From contig JAALGZ010000049.1 of assembly GCA_015227615.1 (NCBI GenBank), positions 210,037-274,036 on the forward strand: DNA of 64,000 nt. Reading direction: 5' to 3'. Source of the stretch: Labyrinthula sp. Ha. Its lineage: Eukaryota > Sar > Bigyra > Labyrinthulida > Labyrinthulaceae. The notes beneath the pieces were generated by a model that saw only the letters and a program-made list of their open reading frames with translations, searched no databases and was not told the DNA's origin. Positions 45,448-58,041 of the stretch are shown here, piece by piece (the stretch's first letter is position 1; every line of letters begins with the position of its first letter). The position numbers and the translations under genes were made by a program.

Positions 45448-48400
45448 TTCTTTTTATCGTTGTCCTTGTTTGAATAACGGTTAAAGAATCATGGCCTTTT
45501 TCTTTAATTAATGGAACCTTAATTGCCCAAAATGTTAATCAATTTGAAATACGAGTACTAAAACGATTTATATAGATTACGTCAAGTATCAAAGTAGGTA
45601 GTTAACTCAGTAAATGACACCAGAACTAATGGTGACATATTATTCAATTAGTGCAACTTAAAGTGAGAACTTTAGATAATGCTTAACATTCAGTATAAGC
45701 CTTAAGGGAAAGCATTCCTTATTATGCCATACATATTAATTGAGTTAATAAGCAAGTTCCAAGCAACCTCCACACACACTAGCATGACCACATATCTATT
45801 TTAATCATGGCCAAAATATTGCTATTTATATATTAACCATTGTTCCTGTTGTGAATGTGGACAGTTTCTTAGGCTGTGTACCTAAGGATGGAGGTTTCTT
45901 GCACCCAGCTTAAGCAAGCAGGTAGATGAAACTCCCATATAGGTTACGATAATACCAAACTAAAGAAACCTAAGAATAGAATAGAGAACTATAGCTATAC
46001 TGGAAATAGTTAATTTTTTAAGAAACAAGTTTGAAATATACACACTCTGAACTAAAGTTTGTTTATCTTAACTACTTTAGAAAAGGTAGAAAAAGCATTC
46101 AAGCAATACCTGCTACAAAATCTGGATTTATTACTCTAGGAAATGATTAGATCTTTCTTGAAGTGAAAAAAGAAAAGGTAGTATTACATGGGCTATGTAG
46201 TCCACTTGGGAAGAAGCATATTACCATTAATTAATTTTTCAACTTTGTCGCAGGGGCAAAGTTAACAAGGGCAGTATACCTTATTAGTACAATCTGTACT
46301 CTTAGCTGAATATTGTAAATGAATGGTACACAGTTTATATCTCAAATAAGCGGAATTCCCTAGTATCCTTGCACTCAAATGGCGGAAAAACACTTAAGAC
46401 AGGGAACACAAGGGACTCAACGTATAATTCAATTTAGCCTTCAAATGTTTGCTGTAGTAGTATAGTTGATGTTCAAACATAACGTCTCAATTTTATCCAT
46501 AAAAAACCTCAATATTTAGAAAACCAAACAAGTTTTATCTCTGCAGATAATGTGGAAAACTCGGACTTGAACCAAATCCATAGAGTATAGATAAGTTCCT
46601 TCTTAAATGCCAAACCTTTGTCGTGAATCAAGAGCAATAACTATTCTTATATCAAATGCTAAGCTAAACCTACTCTATGGTATTAATGCTCAGTTTAGAG
46701 GTTAATTATATGGGATTAGTCTAATGGTAAAATTATATGACCATGAGATTGAGGGAGCTTCATATGAAGAACTATGGAAATCTAATATGGAGATTTCGAG
46801 TCTAGTGTGTGTGCAACAAAAATAACTCGCTTTCAAGAAAACTAGTCTGCTCAGAAGGGTGGGAGAACATAAAGAATTAACTAAAAGCTTTCAAAATAAG
46901 TAAAAATTTATAGTTCTATAATAAATACTAGATTTTTTGGTTTTAGACTTCCATATATTAGAAAATACGCTAAAAGCAAGTAAGTGACAATGCACTGAAG
47001 TGATTAATTCCCAATACACTCTCTTGTCTGCTAAAATTATAATTAAACTCAAATTTAATAACTAAGAAATACAAGATTAAAAATGGACCAAGACATTATG
47101 TACCGATTTTTTTCTCAGTAATAGATTTGGCATAAGGGGCTTATTTAAAGTATACCAGTATTATTGGCGAATATCTTCCGTCCACACCATTTATCAAGAT
47201 AGTCCTTTAAGCATCACAAAGCAATGCTTTGCGTTGCATGATAAAGAGTTAGAAATGGGCTTACCTGTAGAATTTACACTGTATTTACTGTGAATTTAAA
47301 GATTGCTCAAAATTCGTACTAAATATCGAATAAATATTGAATTCGAGATAGGAAATATCTGCTACCATCCTGAAAGTTATCCTGGCTGGATACATTATAT
47401 CATATCCTCTTTAGGATTAATTTTAATGCGTATGGATTTATTTTCTAATACATAAAGTTTAGATACAATTTAATGCTCCGAGTTGCTTCAACTGTGCTGC
47501 AAGTTCGGGTACAGTGTTAAATTTTAAGCGGTCTTGTACATTATAGAGAAAATTGTATTCTTATTAATGGGATTAAGAAATATAGGAAGTACTTTTCGGT
47601 ATAAGTAATGATTATTATAGCTCGCACTAAGAAGGAATCCATATTTCCAAAAACTGATTTTCACATTGGATAACCACTATCACTTGCCAGCTCAACACGG
47701 GTTTTGAGAGAACACACAATACTTAGCCAACCCCCGCTATTAAAGATGTTCTCTATGCTCCAGCTATACCCCTTAAGCAATTATATCTGGACTACAGCAC
47801 GCTATCTGAGATGCAGGTCAGATATCTTTTTTGAACAAGTCTGAGAAAGCAATGATACATATTTACAAGTACCTAAATATTAAGAACAATCATTTGAATG
47901 AGATTTAAAAATTTCAAATTTTCAACAAGAAAATTAGTTCAACTGGGTTTGGTGTTACAAGAGAAAAGATCTTATGGATATGAAAATACGGAATTAATTA
48001 GCATGAACTAACTATTTTAGGTGCAAAATAGTCTTCTTCAATGGTTCCTGAGAAGCTATTACAACAGTTAACCAGCTGGATATCACAACAAGTACTGGTT
48101 TTATTTGTCTTTTAGAAGCCTTTCCCTTGAGAAATTATATGTTTTGCTAAAACGGATTCTTCTATCGTGTTCATTAAGCTTAGCTATGATAGGACCTTTT
48201 TATAACTCTTAATTCAATGCAAACAAGTTTTTCTGGAAATAATTAAAACTGCATTTACCTGGTGTCTCCGAAAGAATCAACGAAAGAGCACTAAGAAAAT
48301 GTGAATTCTAAGTTTGTAGAATTAACTGGTAAAGCTATCTAGTGACATTAAAATATTTGTTTTCCTCGATGTTACTTCCTAACAGCAATCATTTGCACTT

Positions 48401-50433
48401 TATGATATGTAATGAACCAAGTTGAAAATACTTTAACTTGCAATAAGTTGAAGTTTAAGTAACGTGGCATTTTAAAGTCATGAAGTAATTATAGTACCAC
48501 AAATCAAAAAAAAAATCTCATATTACTGTTAACTATAAGGCTATAACTCTACGGAGCAGAACCGTTGCTTTCTTACTCAACATTTCTGGATAACTGTTGT
48601 GCTATTCAGATATTAATAGAGGTTTTTAATTTACTTTGCTTCAAACAATACAAAATGACATTTTATCTCTAGACATGATATTTTCTATTCTATCTAAATA
48701 TTCTTCTGATAGTAACTTTGGTTGGAAACCTCAGGTTAGATTTTAGAAATATGTTCAAATAGAATCCTCGTGTAATTCGCTAAGGTTTGCTTAGGATTAT
48801 ATTAACTTGATCAATGTTTTCTGCGTTTAAGCTTAGCATCAGAAATTTAAGCAAGATGACATGTGCTTAAGAGCATCACAAGGAGCACGTTAGTACCTTT
48901 CCAAGTCTTTCTAAGTTTTACTCTGACCCATATGCACTGAATTCCGGATGGGTCATCGATTGAGTACACATAGACCACGCATTCGGATTTCATAGAAAAT
49001 TTACTAGTGGTTGTTTTAGTTTTGAAAATAGATATAGTGAGCAATCAACGAAAAATGAGGAAATCATCGAGGTTTTCGAAATCAGGAATTTGTTAAGTCA
49101 TAATGAGTGCGGAATGAGGAAATCATTCAGAAATTGACTGATGCTGTTTGACAATCTCTGAGTGGATGAATCAAGATTTGTGAAGGTTCTCAGCAAATTT
49201 TCTCATTGAGCAGTGTGGATTTCATTATTAAAGCTTGCAGATCCAGCAAATTCAAAATATGCTTCGATTGAGTATAAGTTAGAGGGATTAAATCCTCAAT
49301 GAAGAAATCTCCCCAATATGCACCACTACGGATCAATCACGTATGTTTAACAGAAATATTATGATTTCAATTTTTGTTGCTGAGGAGCAGTTTCTACACA
49401 CTTAGCCAGGAATCAGCGTTTGGATTTGAGAAAGACCATCGGCGGGAGTTTTTGGGAAGCAGGAAACTGATGAAAATATGCTTATTTAAGAAATAACCAA
49501 GCTATGAAGTTTTTTTCCATAGCAGTAGTATGTTTTTTGCAGCATCAAAGCTATTTAAGCTTCACAATTTAATTTGGTTACAACGCAAATCTGCATTTTC
49601 TCAATTTCGGCATTCAAAATTAATGCTCTTAAGACTCTATTTGTCTTACATCAAACATGTGGTTACTAGTATTACGCATACTTTAACATATCAATGTTCA
49701 ATAAATTGACATTCATGTAGATCCATTCTCACTTTCATCGAGTATCGTGTCATGAGGGCCATTATTGAAGACGTACGGCAACTCAAACTTCAAGTGTTAA
49801 GTTTGATTAAAATCAAAAGTTAATATAGTTCTAAAGCATAAGAAGAATAAAACAAGTTGGGATTGAGTTCTTAACTTTTATTATTGATTTAGTACCTTGT
49901 AGCAAGCTTCATTTTTTTCTCGCATTGCTCTATACTTAACCAAAGTATGGTAAATTACCATTCTGCGTATCGTTGATTTCGGTGAAGTATTGTAAAACTT
50001 GTTTTTGGGTAATTACTTTGACCAATCAGTTTTCGAGTACTTGATTCTATAGTAAAAAAAACGGATTGTTATTTCTATAGGAATAGAAGAATTAACTTCA
50101 CTCAGATAATGAACATTTCGACTCTATCTTTGAAAAAAGGTGATATTGAAACTTTGGCAAAGTTGTCAAGTATTGGAGTTATTCTTATAATCCTGCTGCA
50201 GAAGTATCTCATAAAAAGGTATTGACCTGTTTCTAACAAACTATAGCTCTAAATTAAATAAAGAAACAGCGCAAGGTTTTATAGCAGCTTATTTGCGACT
50301 TACTCTTAGTTACTTTATAATTATTTATGTTTTCCAGGAACAAGATGTTCCCATCAGCTTATCCAATACTCTCAGTTTGTTTCTTTGCTGGATCTTTGGA
50401 CAAGTTGTTCCACAAGAGTTGTTCCAATAATTC
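45448..50433. other. 5-kb gene desert
   Basis: Almost no open frames occur: only one of 65 codons (48,847-49,044) appears, with no motif. A tRNA-like A-box (TAGTCTAATGGT, about 46,717) with a weak T-arm 75 nt downstream was considered and rejected as a tRNA. No repeats or RNA genes are supported. Confidence 0.5.
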
Positions 50434-52008
50434 TCAAGAAAGGGAACAAATTTTCCAGTTCCCAACTCTATTTCCACTTTTTTTTTTCTTGATATCACGA
50501 TAACTCTCTGTAGTGCAGATTGCTGAAGACACTGTTGATCCAGCTTCAATTGTACTGGCCTTTAATTTGAGAGGATCTAATTTTTTCGGAAGTAGTACAT
50601 CTTTTCTATTAGTTTCATCCTGCCCTGTGCATCCTACCTGCAGTTCTGAATTACATCCCCATGTATATACATCGCCCTGGGTACTTAAACACATTGAATG
50701 CTTTCCCCCTGCTGAAATTTGTGCAACATCAACATCTGAGATACAATCTAGCTGAATAGGACACTCTTGCCTCTTCAAACTGGAACCATTGCCAAGGCGC
50801 CCATTACAACCGTTTCCCCAAGAATATATAGTTCCTTTGACTGATAAAGCTAAACAATGACTATCACCACAAGATATCTTATTAAACTTTGGAGGTTTCG
50901 GAAAAATCCGCACATCTAAAGGTCTTTTCTTCGATTTTCTCCCTGGAGTTACAATTCTTGGTGCTTCAATCTGCCCAAAAAAAATAATTTGTGAAGGAAC
51001 AGGAATGTGTTGGCTATCAGCTCCTTTATTATTCTTAAATGTCGCTGTTGCTCGTTGCAGCAACAATGAACTGGCCGATTTACGTCGTGTTAGTATATCT
51101 GATTCCCCCGCAGCTGCTTTGGTTATACTTCGCTTCACAGATTTGTTTGTTGTAGGAAAGATATATCTAAACGTATCTGTTGAGTTTGTAAGGTCAAACA
51201 TTGAAAACGTTTCCTCTTTTAAGAGGCCCAATTGCTTAAATTCATTTGCTCCCCAGGAAAATATTTTTCCGCTTTCACAGAGTGCCAAAGAAAATTCTCG
51301 TCCTGCATCAACCTGCTTAACTTTTTCCACCTGGGCATCCGCACTGTTATCAAGTAAAGCGTACTGTAAAGGTACTCGGTGGAAAAATGTATTAAGTCTC
51401 TCAGTTGCTGTACCTAATGCACCTTTACTATTTGAGCCACAAGTGTAAAAGTTGTTCTCCATATCTAATATTATTGAGTGATGCAGTCCACCTCTTGCCT
51501 GTGCTATTAGTGGTGTCTCCTCAAGTTGTTCTCCTGATTCATTACAAAATACTGTAACCTGATTTGGCTCTGGAATATTTATATCTGCTCCAAAACCAAG
51601 TTTTCCTTGTTCTCCGTTTCCCCACGAAAATAAATCTCCATCTATTGAGAGTGCAAATGAATGAGAATAACACGCTGAGATTGACCGGATTTTTATCTTT
51701 GCCAGTGATTTAATTTTCCTTGGAATCTTATGATATAAATTTAAGTTTCCAGATCTTAATGATCTTTGTGCAAATTCATGACCAAGCTGTTCGTTCTTAC
51801 CAAACCCCCATGAATATACTACTCCACCTTCACTCAATATCAAAGAATAGAAATATCCGCAGGAAATCATTTTAATACTTTTTCCCTGTGTCAAAACTCT
51901 GTCCATAATTGTAGGAACTCCATAATCCATCTCATTCCCAGTGGCTAGTTGTCCATATTTTCCGTTTCCCCAAAGACATAGCTCTTTTTCTGGGAGAGGT
52001 GGTCCCAT
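50434..52008 (-). CDS. RCC1-repeat (beta-propeller) protein
   Basis: The 524-aa ORF runs from ATG 52008 to TGA. It has seven RCC1-type repeats, each with a W/C-G...LG core: LCLWGNGKYGQLATGNEMDY, VVYSWGFGKNEQLGH, LFSWGNGEQGKLGFGAD, FYTCGSNSKGALGTATE, IFSWGANEFKQLGLL, IYSWGNGCNGRLGNGSS and VYTWGCNSELQVGCTGQ. A poorly conserved insert of about 100 residues (about 268-370, basic and Ser-rich, including GRKSKKRPLDVRIFPKPP) separates repeats 5 and 6. RCC1 folds act as guanine-nucleotide exchange factors or as scaffolds, ubiquitin-ligase parts or kinase domains. No other domain is present here, so the partner is unknown. The short basic C-terminus (DIKKKKSGNRVGNWK) may be a nuclear signal. It lies 46 bp downstream of the MsrB-like gene on the same strand. 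Confidence 0.9.
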   Translation of the reverse strand: MGPPLPEKELCLWGNGKYGQLATGNEMDYGVPTIMDRVLTQGKSIKMISCGYFYSLILSEGGVVYSWGFGKNEQLGHEFAQRSLRSGNLNLYHKIPRKIKSLAKIKIRSISACYSHSFALSIDGDLFSWGNGEQGKLGFGADINIPEPNQVTVFCNESGEQLEETPLIAQARGGLHHSIILDMENNFYTCGSNSKGALGTATERLNTFFHRVPLQYALLDNSADAQVEKVKQVDAGREFSLALCESGKIFSWGANEFKQLGLLKEETFSMFDLTNSTDTFRYIFPTTNKSVKRSITKAAAGESDILTRRKSASSLLLQRATATFKNNKGADSQHIPVPSQIIFFGQIEAPRIVTPGRKSKKRPLDVRIFPKPPKFNKISCGDSHCLALSVKGTIYSWGNGCNGRLGNGSSLKRQECPIQLDCISDVDVAQISAGGKHSMCLSTQGDVYTWGCNSELQVGCTGQDETNRKDVLLPKKLDPLKLKASTIEAGSTVSSAICTTESYRDIKKKKSGNRVGNWKICSLS

Positions 52009-52054
52009 TGATTAAAACCTTCTTTTCCTAATATTAACGGTTAAATCTGATATA

Positions 52055-52867
52055 CTATATTTCCGCTTCTTCTAGAAAATATTGAACATTACGAAAAGGA
52101 ATCCAGCAGTCTTCTTCTTTTAGTTTGGAAAAATCTTGTTTTTCTTTTTGTTTTACTGCAGAGACTTTTAACCAGTTCATTCCTTTAACTTCAAACACTA
52201 CCCCTTTAAGTTGTGCACCATCCCGTGGCCAGTCTGGCACTGAACTTTTTACCCTCCAGCCTCTTTTGGCTCGTGGATCACTGCGCCAAAATAACCCAGT
52301 ACATCCAGAACCATCTTTTTTCATATCAAAAATTTTTTCCTCGATTTCAGCTTTTACTTCTGTACTTTCACCTTGTTCCCTAGGATAACCAGCTATGCAG
52401 CACAAGTTGATGCAGTACCGATTTCCCTTTGCATCTGGTAAGTTGTGACCTAGATGAGTTCCATCCACGCTAACAGCTTCTCCACCTGGAAGAACTCTAT
52501 GGTTCTCCCAATTTACTTCCTGATCTCTAAAACTAGGCCATCCATGTTTCCTGGACTCAGCTAAGAACTCCTCAAAACTTCTTCCGACTGGTGCTGTGTA
52601 CAACAACTTTCCAGAGACTGAGTCATAGTACTCAATTGGACCCTGATCCTGAACTTCATCTATCCAGGCAGTACTCAGAAAAGTACCGCGTTTTTCAGCG
52701 TAATGACGATTAAATGAACAAATCTTGTCTGCCTCCTTTCTATCAACATTCCATCTCAAGTTCTCCTGCACAGGCTTTTCTGTTGTTCCATGTGCTTTTT
52801 TTTTCATCAACGATTCTGTTCCCATAACTACTGGTGAAGGAAACTCTTTCTTTTTGAAAAAATTCAT
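52055..52867 (-). CDS. MsrB-like protein without zinc cysteines, with extra C-terminal domain
   Basis: The 270-aa ORF runs from ATG 52867 to TAG. Residues about 60-175 match the methionine sulfoxide reductase B fold: YYDSVSGKLLY, then SRKHGWPSFRDQEVNWEN (family GWPSF), AVSVDGTHLGHNLPDAKGNR (family GxHLGHVFxDGP) and RYCINLCCIAGYP with the catalytic-site Cys in RYCIN. Both zinc-binding CxxC pairs are replaced (DSVSG and SVDG). After about residue 190 comes a separate module (CTGLFWRSDPRAKRGWRVKS, then GVVFEVKGMNWLKVSAV, then DCWIPFRNVQYFLEEAEI) resembling an SH3-like barrel; its family is not recognised. It may reduce methionine-R-sulfoxide, or be a binding protein derived from MsrB. There is no targeting leader. 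It is followed 46 bp later by the RCC1 gene on the same strand. Confidence 0.75.
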   Translation of the reverse strand: MNFFKKKEFPSPVVMGTESLMKKKAHGTTEKPVQENLRWNVDRKEADKICSFNRHYAEKRGTFLSTAWIDEVQDQGPIEYYDSVSGKLLYTAPVGRSFEEFLAESRKHGWPSFRDQEVNWENHRVLPGGEAVSVDGTHLGHNLPDAKGNRYCINLCCIAGYPREQGESTEVKAEIEEKIFDMKKDGSGCTGLFWRSDPRAKRGWRVKSSVPDWPRDGAQLKGVVFEVKGMNWLKVSAVKQKEKQDFSKLKEEDCWIPFRNVQYFLEEAEI

Positions 52868-55800
52868 TTTTTCTATTTATTATACTTGAATTAAGTTTTA
52901 ACTCGGTATGTAAGTTTTCTCAACCCCGGTGCCCGGATGTTTCTATATATCAAATTAGCCGAGGTAATGTCAAGTTGATTTCTAATTCCCGGCACCTCTC
53001 GGAGAACCCAAAATACTATTTCCTTGAACAGCAATGAGGGATTACTGTAATTGTTCTCTAAATTATATTCCTCATGGGTATGCATCATTCTCATAGAGCT
53101 AGTATGATTATTCGTAGAGTTTCTGATTAAGTAAAACCTTTAATCTTTGAGGCTAGGGGTTTCTTACATAGCTAGTTTTTGAGAGAGTTCCAAAGGTAAG
53201 TGCTACACTTTGAGATTGAGGTGAGAGGTTTGTAACTACTTTCCACCGAGTTCGCTGTAAATTTCGTTTACCGAATAGGGTCGCGTGAGCATCCGAGCTA
53301 GTACGAACACAGCGAAATAAGATATGAAAAAGTCTTCATAGCTGTGCCTTGATCGGACTTCTGTGGTGATGGACTAAAATTACTCCAACACAACTTCCGA
53401 AGTAATGTCGTGATAATCTGCTATCATCCGCCAAATTTTCAAAACTGTGTTCTTTCGCACTAAATTGGAATCATTCACGCAATAGCCCAGATCACTGTTG
53501 CTCAGATAGAAGCCAATCACAAAAGCTAGATTTCGGTTCAAATTCGTGCTCGACCGGTAAGAAATTATCTGTCGAGCTCGAATAAGCTTAGGCCATTTCC
53601 ATTAGGTTTTTGTTAAGTTTTACAATCTGTTTGGTTCGTTTAGGGGTTTTATAGAATGGTTAACAAAATTTGATTCTCATAGGATGGGTAGTTGGTAGGA
53701 GGGGATAAAATTGTAACGATTAAAGTCGACTGTAATATAGATTTTACCGAATATGCAGCTGCAAGAATGGTTACTCTTTACGAACCTCGGACTCACTATA
53801 TTCAATTACTTTGAGAATAAAAAAGAAAACAGCAAAATAGTTTCTATGATTTCCCATTACTTAAAGCGAGGAAAAGACACCTACGCTGGTACGTTATTTT
53901 AAGAGTGGACGAGGTGTTCCTCGTGCCCTAGTAGTCACCTCCATTAGAATATTAATAACGAAAATAGTACATAGTTATAGCCAACACTTACTTTCATGCT
54001 ATAGAAAACAGCTATTAAATAATGACCACGAAATTAATACCTTATTTTAACAAAGCGTAGGACTACTTATAGGTAACAAAACATTTTTGGTTATGACCAA
54101 AGCAAGTGAAACGAGTACCGTATATTTCAACAGGTGGTGAAAATCTGAGTTGGTGAACCAGGTTACAGAGCTTTTGAAATATTTAGAGAGATTTAATTAA
54201 GACACGAATAAAGAGATAAGATACTGATGCTAAACCAAAGGTTGAACAAAACCAACAGCCGAAATTATTTGTTCCATATCTCCAAAAAGTATAAGCGTAT
54301 AGTCAACTCTTAAACCATATTTTTCTGGTGATCATCGACTCGAAAAGTTTTTCTTACTGTACAAATGCTTATGGTTACTAATCTATCTGCTGTAGTTAGG
54401 AAACCATTACAGTAGTTTACGATCTATCAGGACTTAATATTAGATTTTGGAACTAGTGTTCCAAAGCTTCATGGTCGATCCAAGATCCTGTTTGGCGCAT
54501 ACTAGCAAAACTCTTGATGGCGTACTTATAAAGAATTGTTCCAGTTGTTAATCAAATTATTTAATTTAATTTCATCCTTGGGTTGAACGATCTTCAATCA
54601 ACTGAACAACTTTTTCTCTAGCAGTTAGCGCCATGATACATGCAGTAGCTAATTACGCCTAAAATTAACTCTAATGATTCTAACACACTAAATACTAATC
54701 ACACTATACTGATTGTACTGAAGTTAAGACCTCGTGAATATTATCTCATTTTCTTATCTACTTTGATTTCAAAATGGTTGTTCAGCATCAAAGCATCAAG
54801 ATTTGCAATATCAAAGCCACTCTTTTTGCTTCGATGATGTAGGTATTTCAGAAACATGCCTCAGCTACTTCAGTTTTGACCATTGTTTACATTGTTTCAT
54901 ATAAAGCAATGGATCAAACTATATCACCATAATTGCTTTGTCATGCTTTTCTTAAGCCGATTAGACAACATTTTGATCTGCCGGTATAGCTAAACCCCTT
55001 TCATTGGATTCCGTGTCAAGACTTTAAATACAACCAATAGTTATAATGTCTGGAGAAATGGTAGGTTTATGACTGTGGGTCCTGTATAACATTTGGACTC
55101 GATGACTTAATTTCATTAGAGTCCCAACTAGGTGCTATAACGATGTTTTGCCCTTTCTTTCTAAGATAAAATGTTTAAAATATTGGGTGCATTTTTTCAA
55201 GAATCTAACTGCTCTGGTTCTATGAGCTTATCTTAGTTCTGTTGATAGCTTCAAAAAGGTATTTTAGAAATATATTTCGAACATGCTATCAAGTCCAATT
55301 TGCCAATTTTCACTTCTCCGAAGATATTTTTTCAATGGAAAATAGAATAAGTTGAAAGTTAATTATTGTATTTCTTTACTGCTTAGGGTTCCTTTGTTTG
55401 GACCATATATATGCACTTGACCATAAATGTGTGCATTCTATTTATTCCCATACGCTTAGTTAAGGGTTAAAACGGAAAACATCCATAAGCAGAACCTAAC
55501 AATATTCATCTTTTCCACAAAAAAATAGAATTACAATATTTTCTACGGTTCCTCATAATTCTTGGGGCTTATTTTTTCTTTTCAAGGGAGGGTTTTCTCT
55601 TGCAGCCCCATTTTAATACTTTGGAACTAGTGATGAAACTTTCTGATGCGTTAGGAAATAGTTTTAGATTCTGAGCTCCCGTTAAAGCACAGATTTTTTT
55701 TCTCTACAAATACTATGTTTTGTATATAATCCTAATTCTTATTCTCAAATTATAGTGAACTTGCAACACTGCTTTGGTAAAAAGTAACAACAAAAATAAG

Positions 55801-57856
55801 ACTTCGCTCTATACTTTTCTTGGATATTTGTGTTTGACTCGCAAGAAAATAGAAGACATATCTGTATATATTGGAATCTACTGCATTGTGATGTATTTTG
55901 CTCCAATCATTACTGTCCCACTATGTGGTACAAATTTTATGAAGGTTAAGTTGTGCTCCCCATAATAAAAGTTCACTGTTACTAGTTTGATACTTGTTTA
56001 AATTCATGGACCAATATCAGTCACATAAATGCAAGTACTTTAATCTAGGACCGATCAAGCTATTATATCCACAATTTTATTTACTCTTTCCTTTGCTAGA
56101 ACCAGAAGCACACACAAGAAGTTGTTTTCATTTCTTATAGGCCACTCTCTAGCAGAGGAGCGCCATAACACTTTAATATTAGCTGCTAAAACAAAAAAAA
56201 TAGTCTATATTGCTTGTTGCTATAGTTCTGCCACTGTTGAAGTAATTTAACTCTTCTACCACAGGCATAACCTAGAATCATAAAACTATGTGTTCAGTTT
56301 ACTATATTAAAGAAAATTTTGGTTTTTGTTTTCTCACAGGTAATTTTCCTGATGTTTCTAAAAAGAGTTCTATTCTTTGTTCCCTAGCGTTATTGATTTA
56401 CTACCTATGTTAAATATAGCTTCTGAACCCAGCTCTAGCTTTAAACTCTTGTTCTTGCTATTTGTGTAATGTTGCGTTGCATAGATTCATTGGCCACTAT
56501 AACTATACACCATGTAACTACCTCCACGATATACTAAACCAACAATAAGCCTCTACATAAGCTTCTGGAAACGAGGGCAGCTTCTGGTAAAATTGCACAC
56601 TTTGCCTTAAGCTTTACTTTAAGAAAGATTTTCTTAATATTCTTACATTACAGCGCAGAGTAACAAGAATTCGGTACTATGTGGTGCAATAAATATATTT
56701 GGTTGCTACCAAGTTTCTGTAGAACCTTATAGGAAGTTAATCTTTGTCTTTACTGTATTATTCCCCTGCACTTAAATATGTCTTCTACCTAGTACTATAG
56801 AACCAGAGTTCGAAGAAACGTAGAAACTTAAGAAAACTAACCGATAAGTTCCGATAAGTTTCGATAAGGAAAGTTGCACTTATAACCAGTCAAAATTATT
56901 AATCGGATATTCTGTCGAATTCCATAAAGTTCCGTCACAGCATTATCTATCATAAACAAAAATAAAACTGAAACAGGATGATAAAATAAAAAAAATCACT
57001 TTATACTCTAAAGAATTATTTGGAAAGACCAGCTATCTTCATCGATGATTTTTGCTCAGCTAAGCAACCCTTGCAAACGTTTTTCTCTCAATTAAGAACA
57101 CCCGAACAAGTATACAATCTTTTAGACAATCCTTCCACTTCAGCTTGACAAAGGAAAAAACTGTGACACTGTAGTATAACGTTTGGCATAGAACTCAGAA
57201 TATAAAAGCTTGTTCTGAAATGAGTTATGAATCTTGTCAGTTTTCTACTTTACTTTTTGGGTTAGACGAACAATGAAAATAGAAAGCTTTAAACCAAGAA
57301 GAATTTACATTCTTCAAACCGACCATTACTCTCTAGGTAAACACTGTTTATATTTTTCTTTTTATGGAATTTAAAAGCACAATGAAAAAACATGATAATT
57401 TTTAAAAAAGAAATAAATATTTTCTACAAAGCTTTTAATGCTTTAGGTGCGGATATTGTTGAAGTTTCTAATCTCTCAACAAAGAAAAGTTGAAGAACCC
57501 ACCGTGAGTTTTAAACACTCTAGCATTATTAAAAGCAGCCTCCACTAAACTCGGTTTGGCTCCAATTAAAACAATTCACTTAGCGGAGGCCCTCTTGTTG
57601 TGCAGAAACATTAGCTAACCTTGATTAAAGACATAAAAGTACCCCTGTTCTATAAACACAACCCCTATTATGAAACAATATCAACAAGTTATTTTTCCCT
57701 CTTCATATATCATTTGGGCATTGGAAGGGTGGTCAATACTATTGGGAAACTCAACTTGAGTATAGATGTTGGCGATCACCCACTTATAGCGCCTATGGGA
57801 TTTAGTATAGGACTCTATTCAAGTTCTTCTCAGTAGGGAAGTACTTATGGACTTAT
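52868..57856. other. 5-kb gene desert left of the copia element
   Basis: No supported gene. A 67-codon minus frame just upstream of the MsrB-like start (52,891-53,094) cannot be spliced to it in frame. A small tandem repeat lies at 56,841-56,868. Nothing else is recognised; the DNA looks like degraded mobile sequence. Confidence 0.5.
56841..56868. repeat. Short tandem repeat, 10-bp unit about 3 copies
   Basis: CCGATAAGTT occurs twice in tandem, followed by TCGATAAGGA, a third diverged unit. Confidence 0.5.
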
Positions 57857-58041
57857 TGTTAGATTTTTTAATGCTTATTTTTAACAGTTAAATTCTGGTT
57901 TTCAACAATACATATAAAAGCACTGATAAGCTAACTTCCTATCTTATAATCCAGGTACCAGTCTTTCTCAGAGCAGACCCTTACTACCTTCATACGCAAC
58001 TAACCAATACTCGACAACTGCTCCTTTCGCACTATTTTACA
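57857..58041 (-). repeat. 3' LTR of the copia element
   Basis: On the plus strand it begins TGTTAG and ends TTTTACA, giving TG...CA ends on both strands. It shares blocks with the right LTR: AACAGTTAA, GATAAGCTAACTTCCTATC, ACCAGTCTTTCTCAG and TTACTACCTTCATAC. It is shorter than the right copy because about 48 bp between CATAC repeats are absent. Confidence 0.7.

Noticed and set aside
46710-46810. tRNA-like A-box TAGTCTAATGGT with a possible T-arm downstream.
   Set aside because: A- and B-box are about 75 nt apart, the T-stem pairs only three bases and there is no acceptor stem.
52891-53094. 67-codon frame directly upstream of the MsrB-like start, possible first exon.
   Set aside because: The only 30-nt GT-AG candidate joins it to a stop (TGA) instead of the MsrB-like frame.
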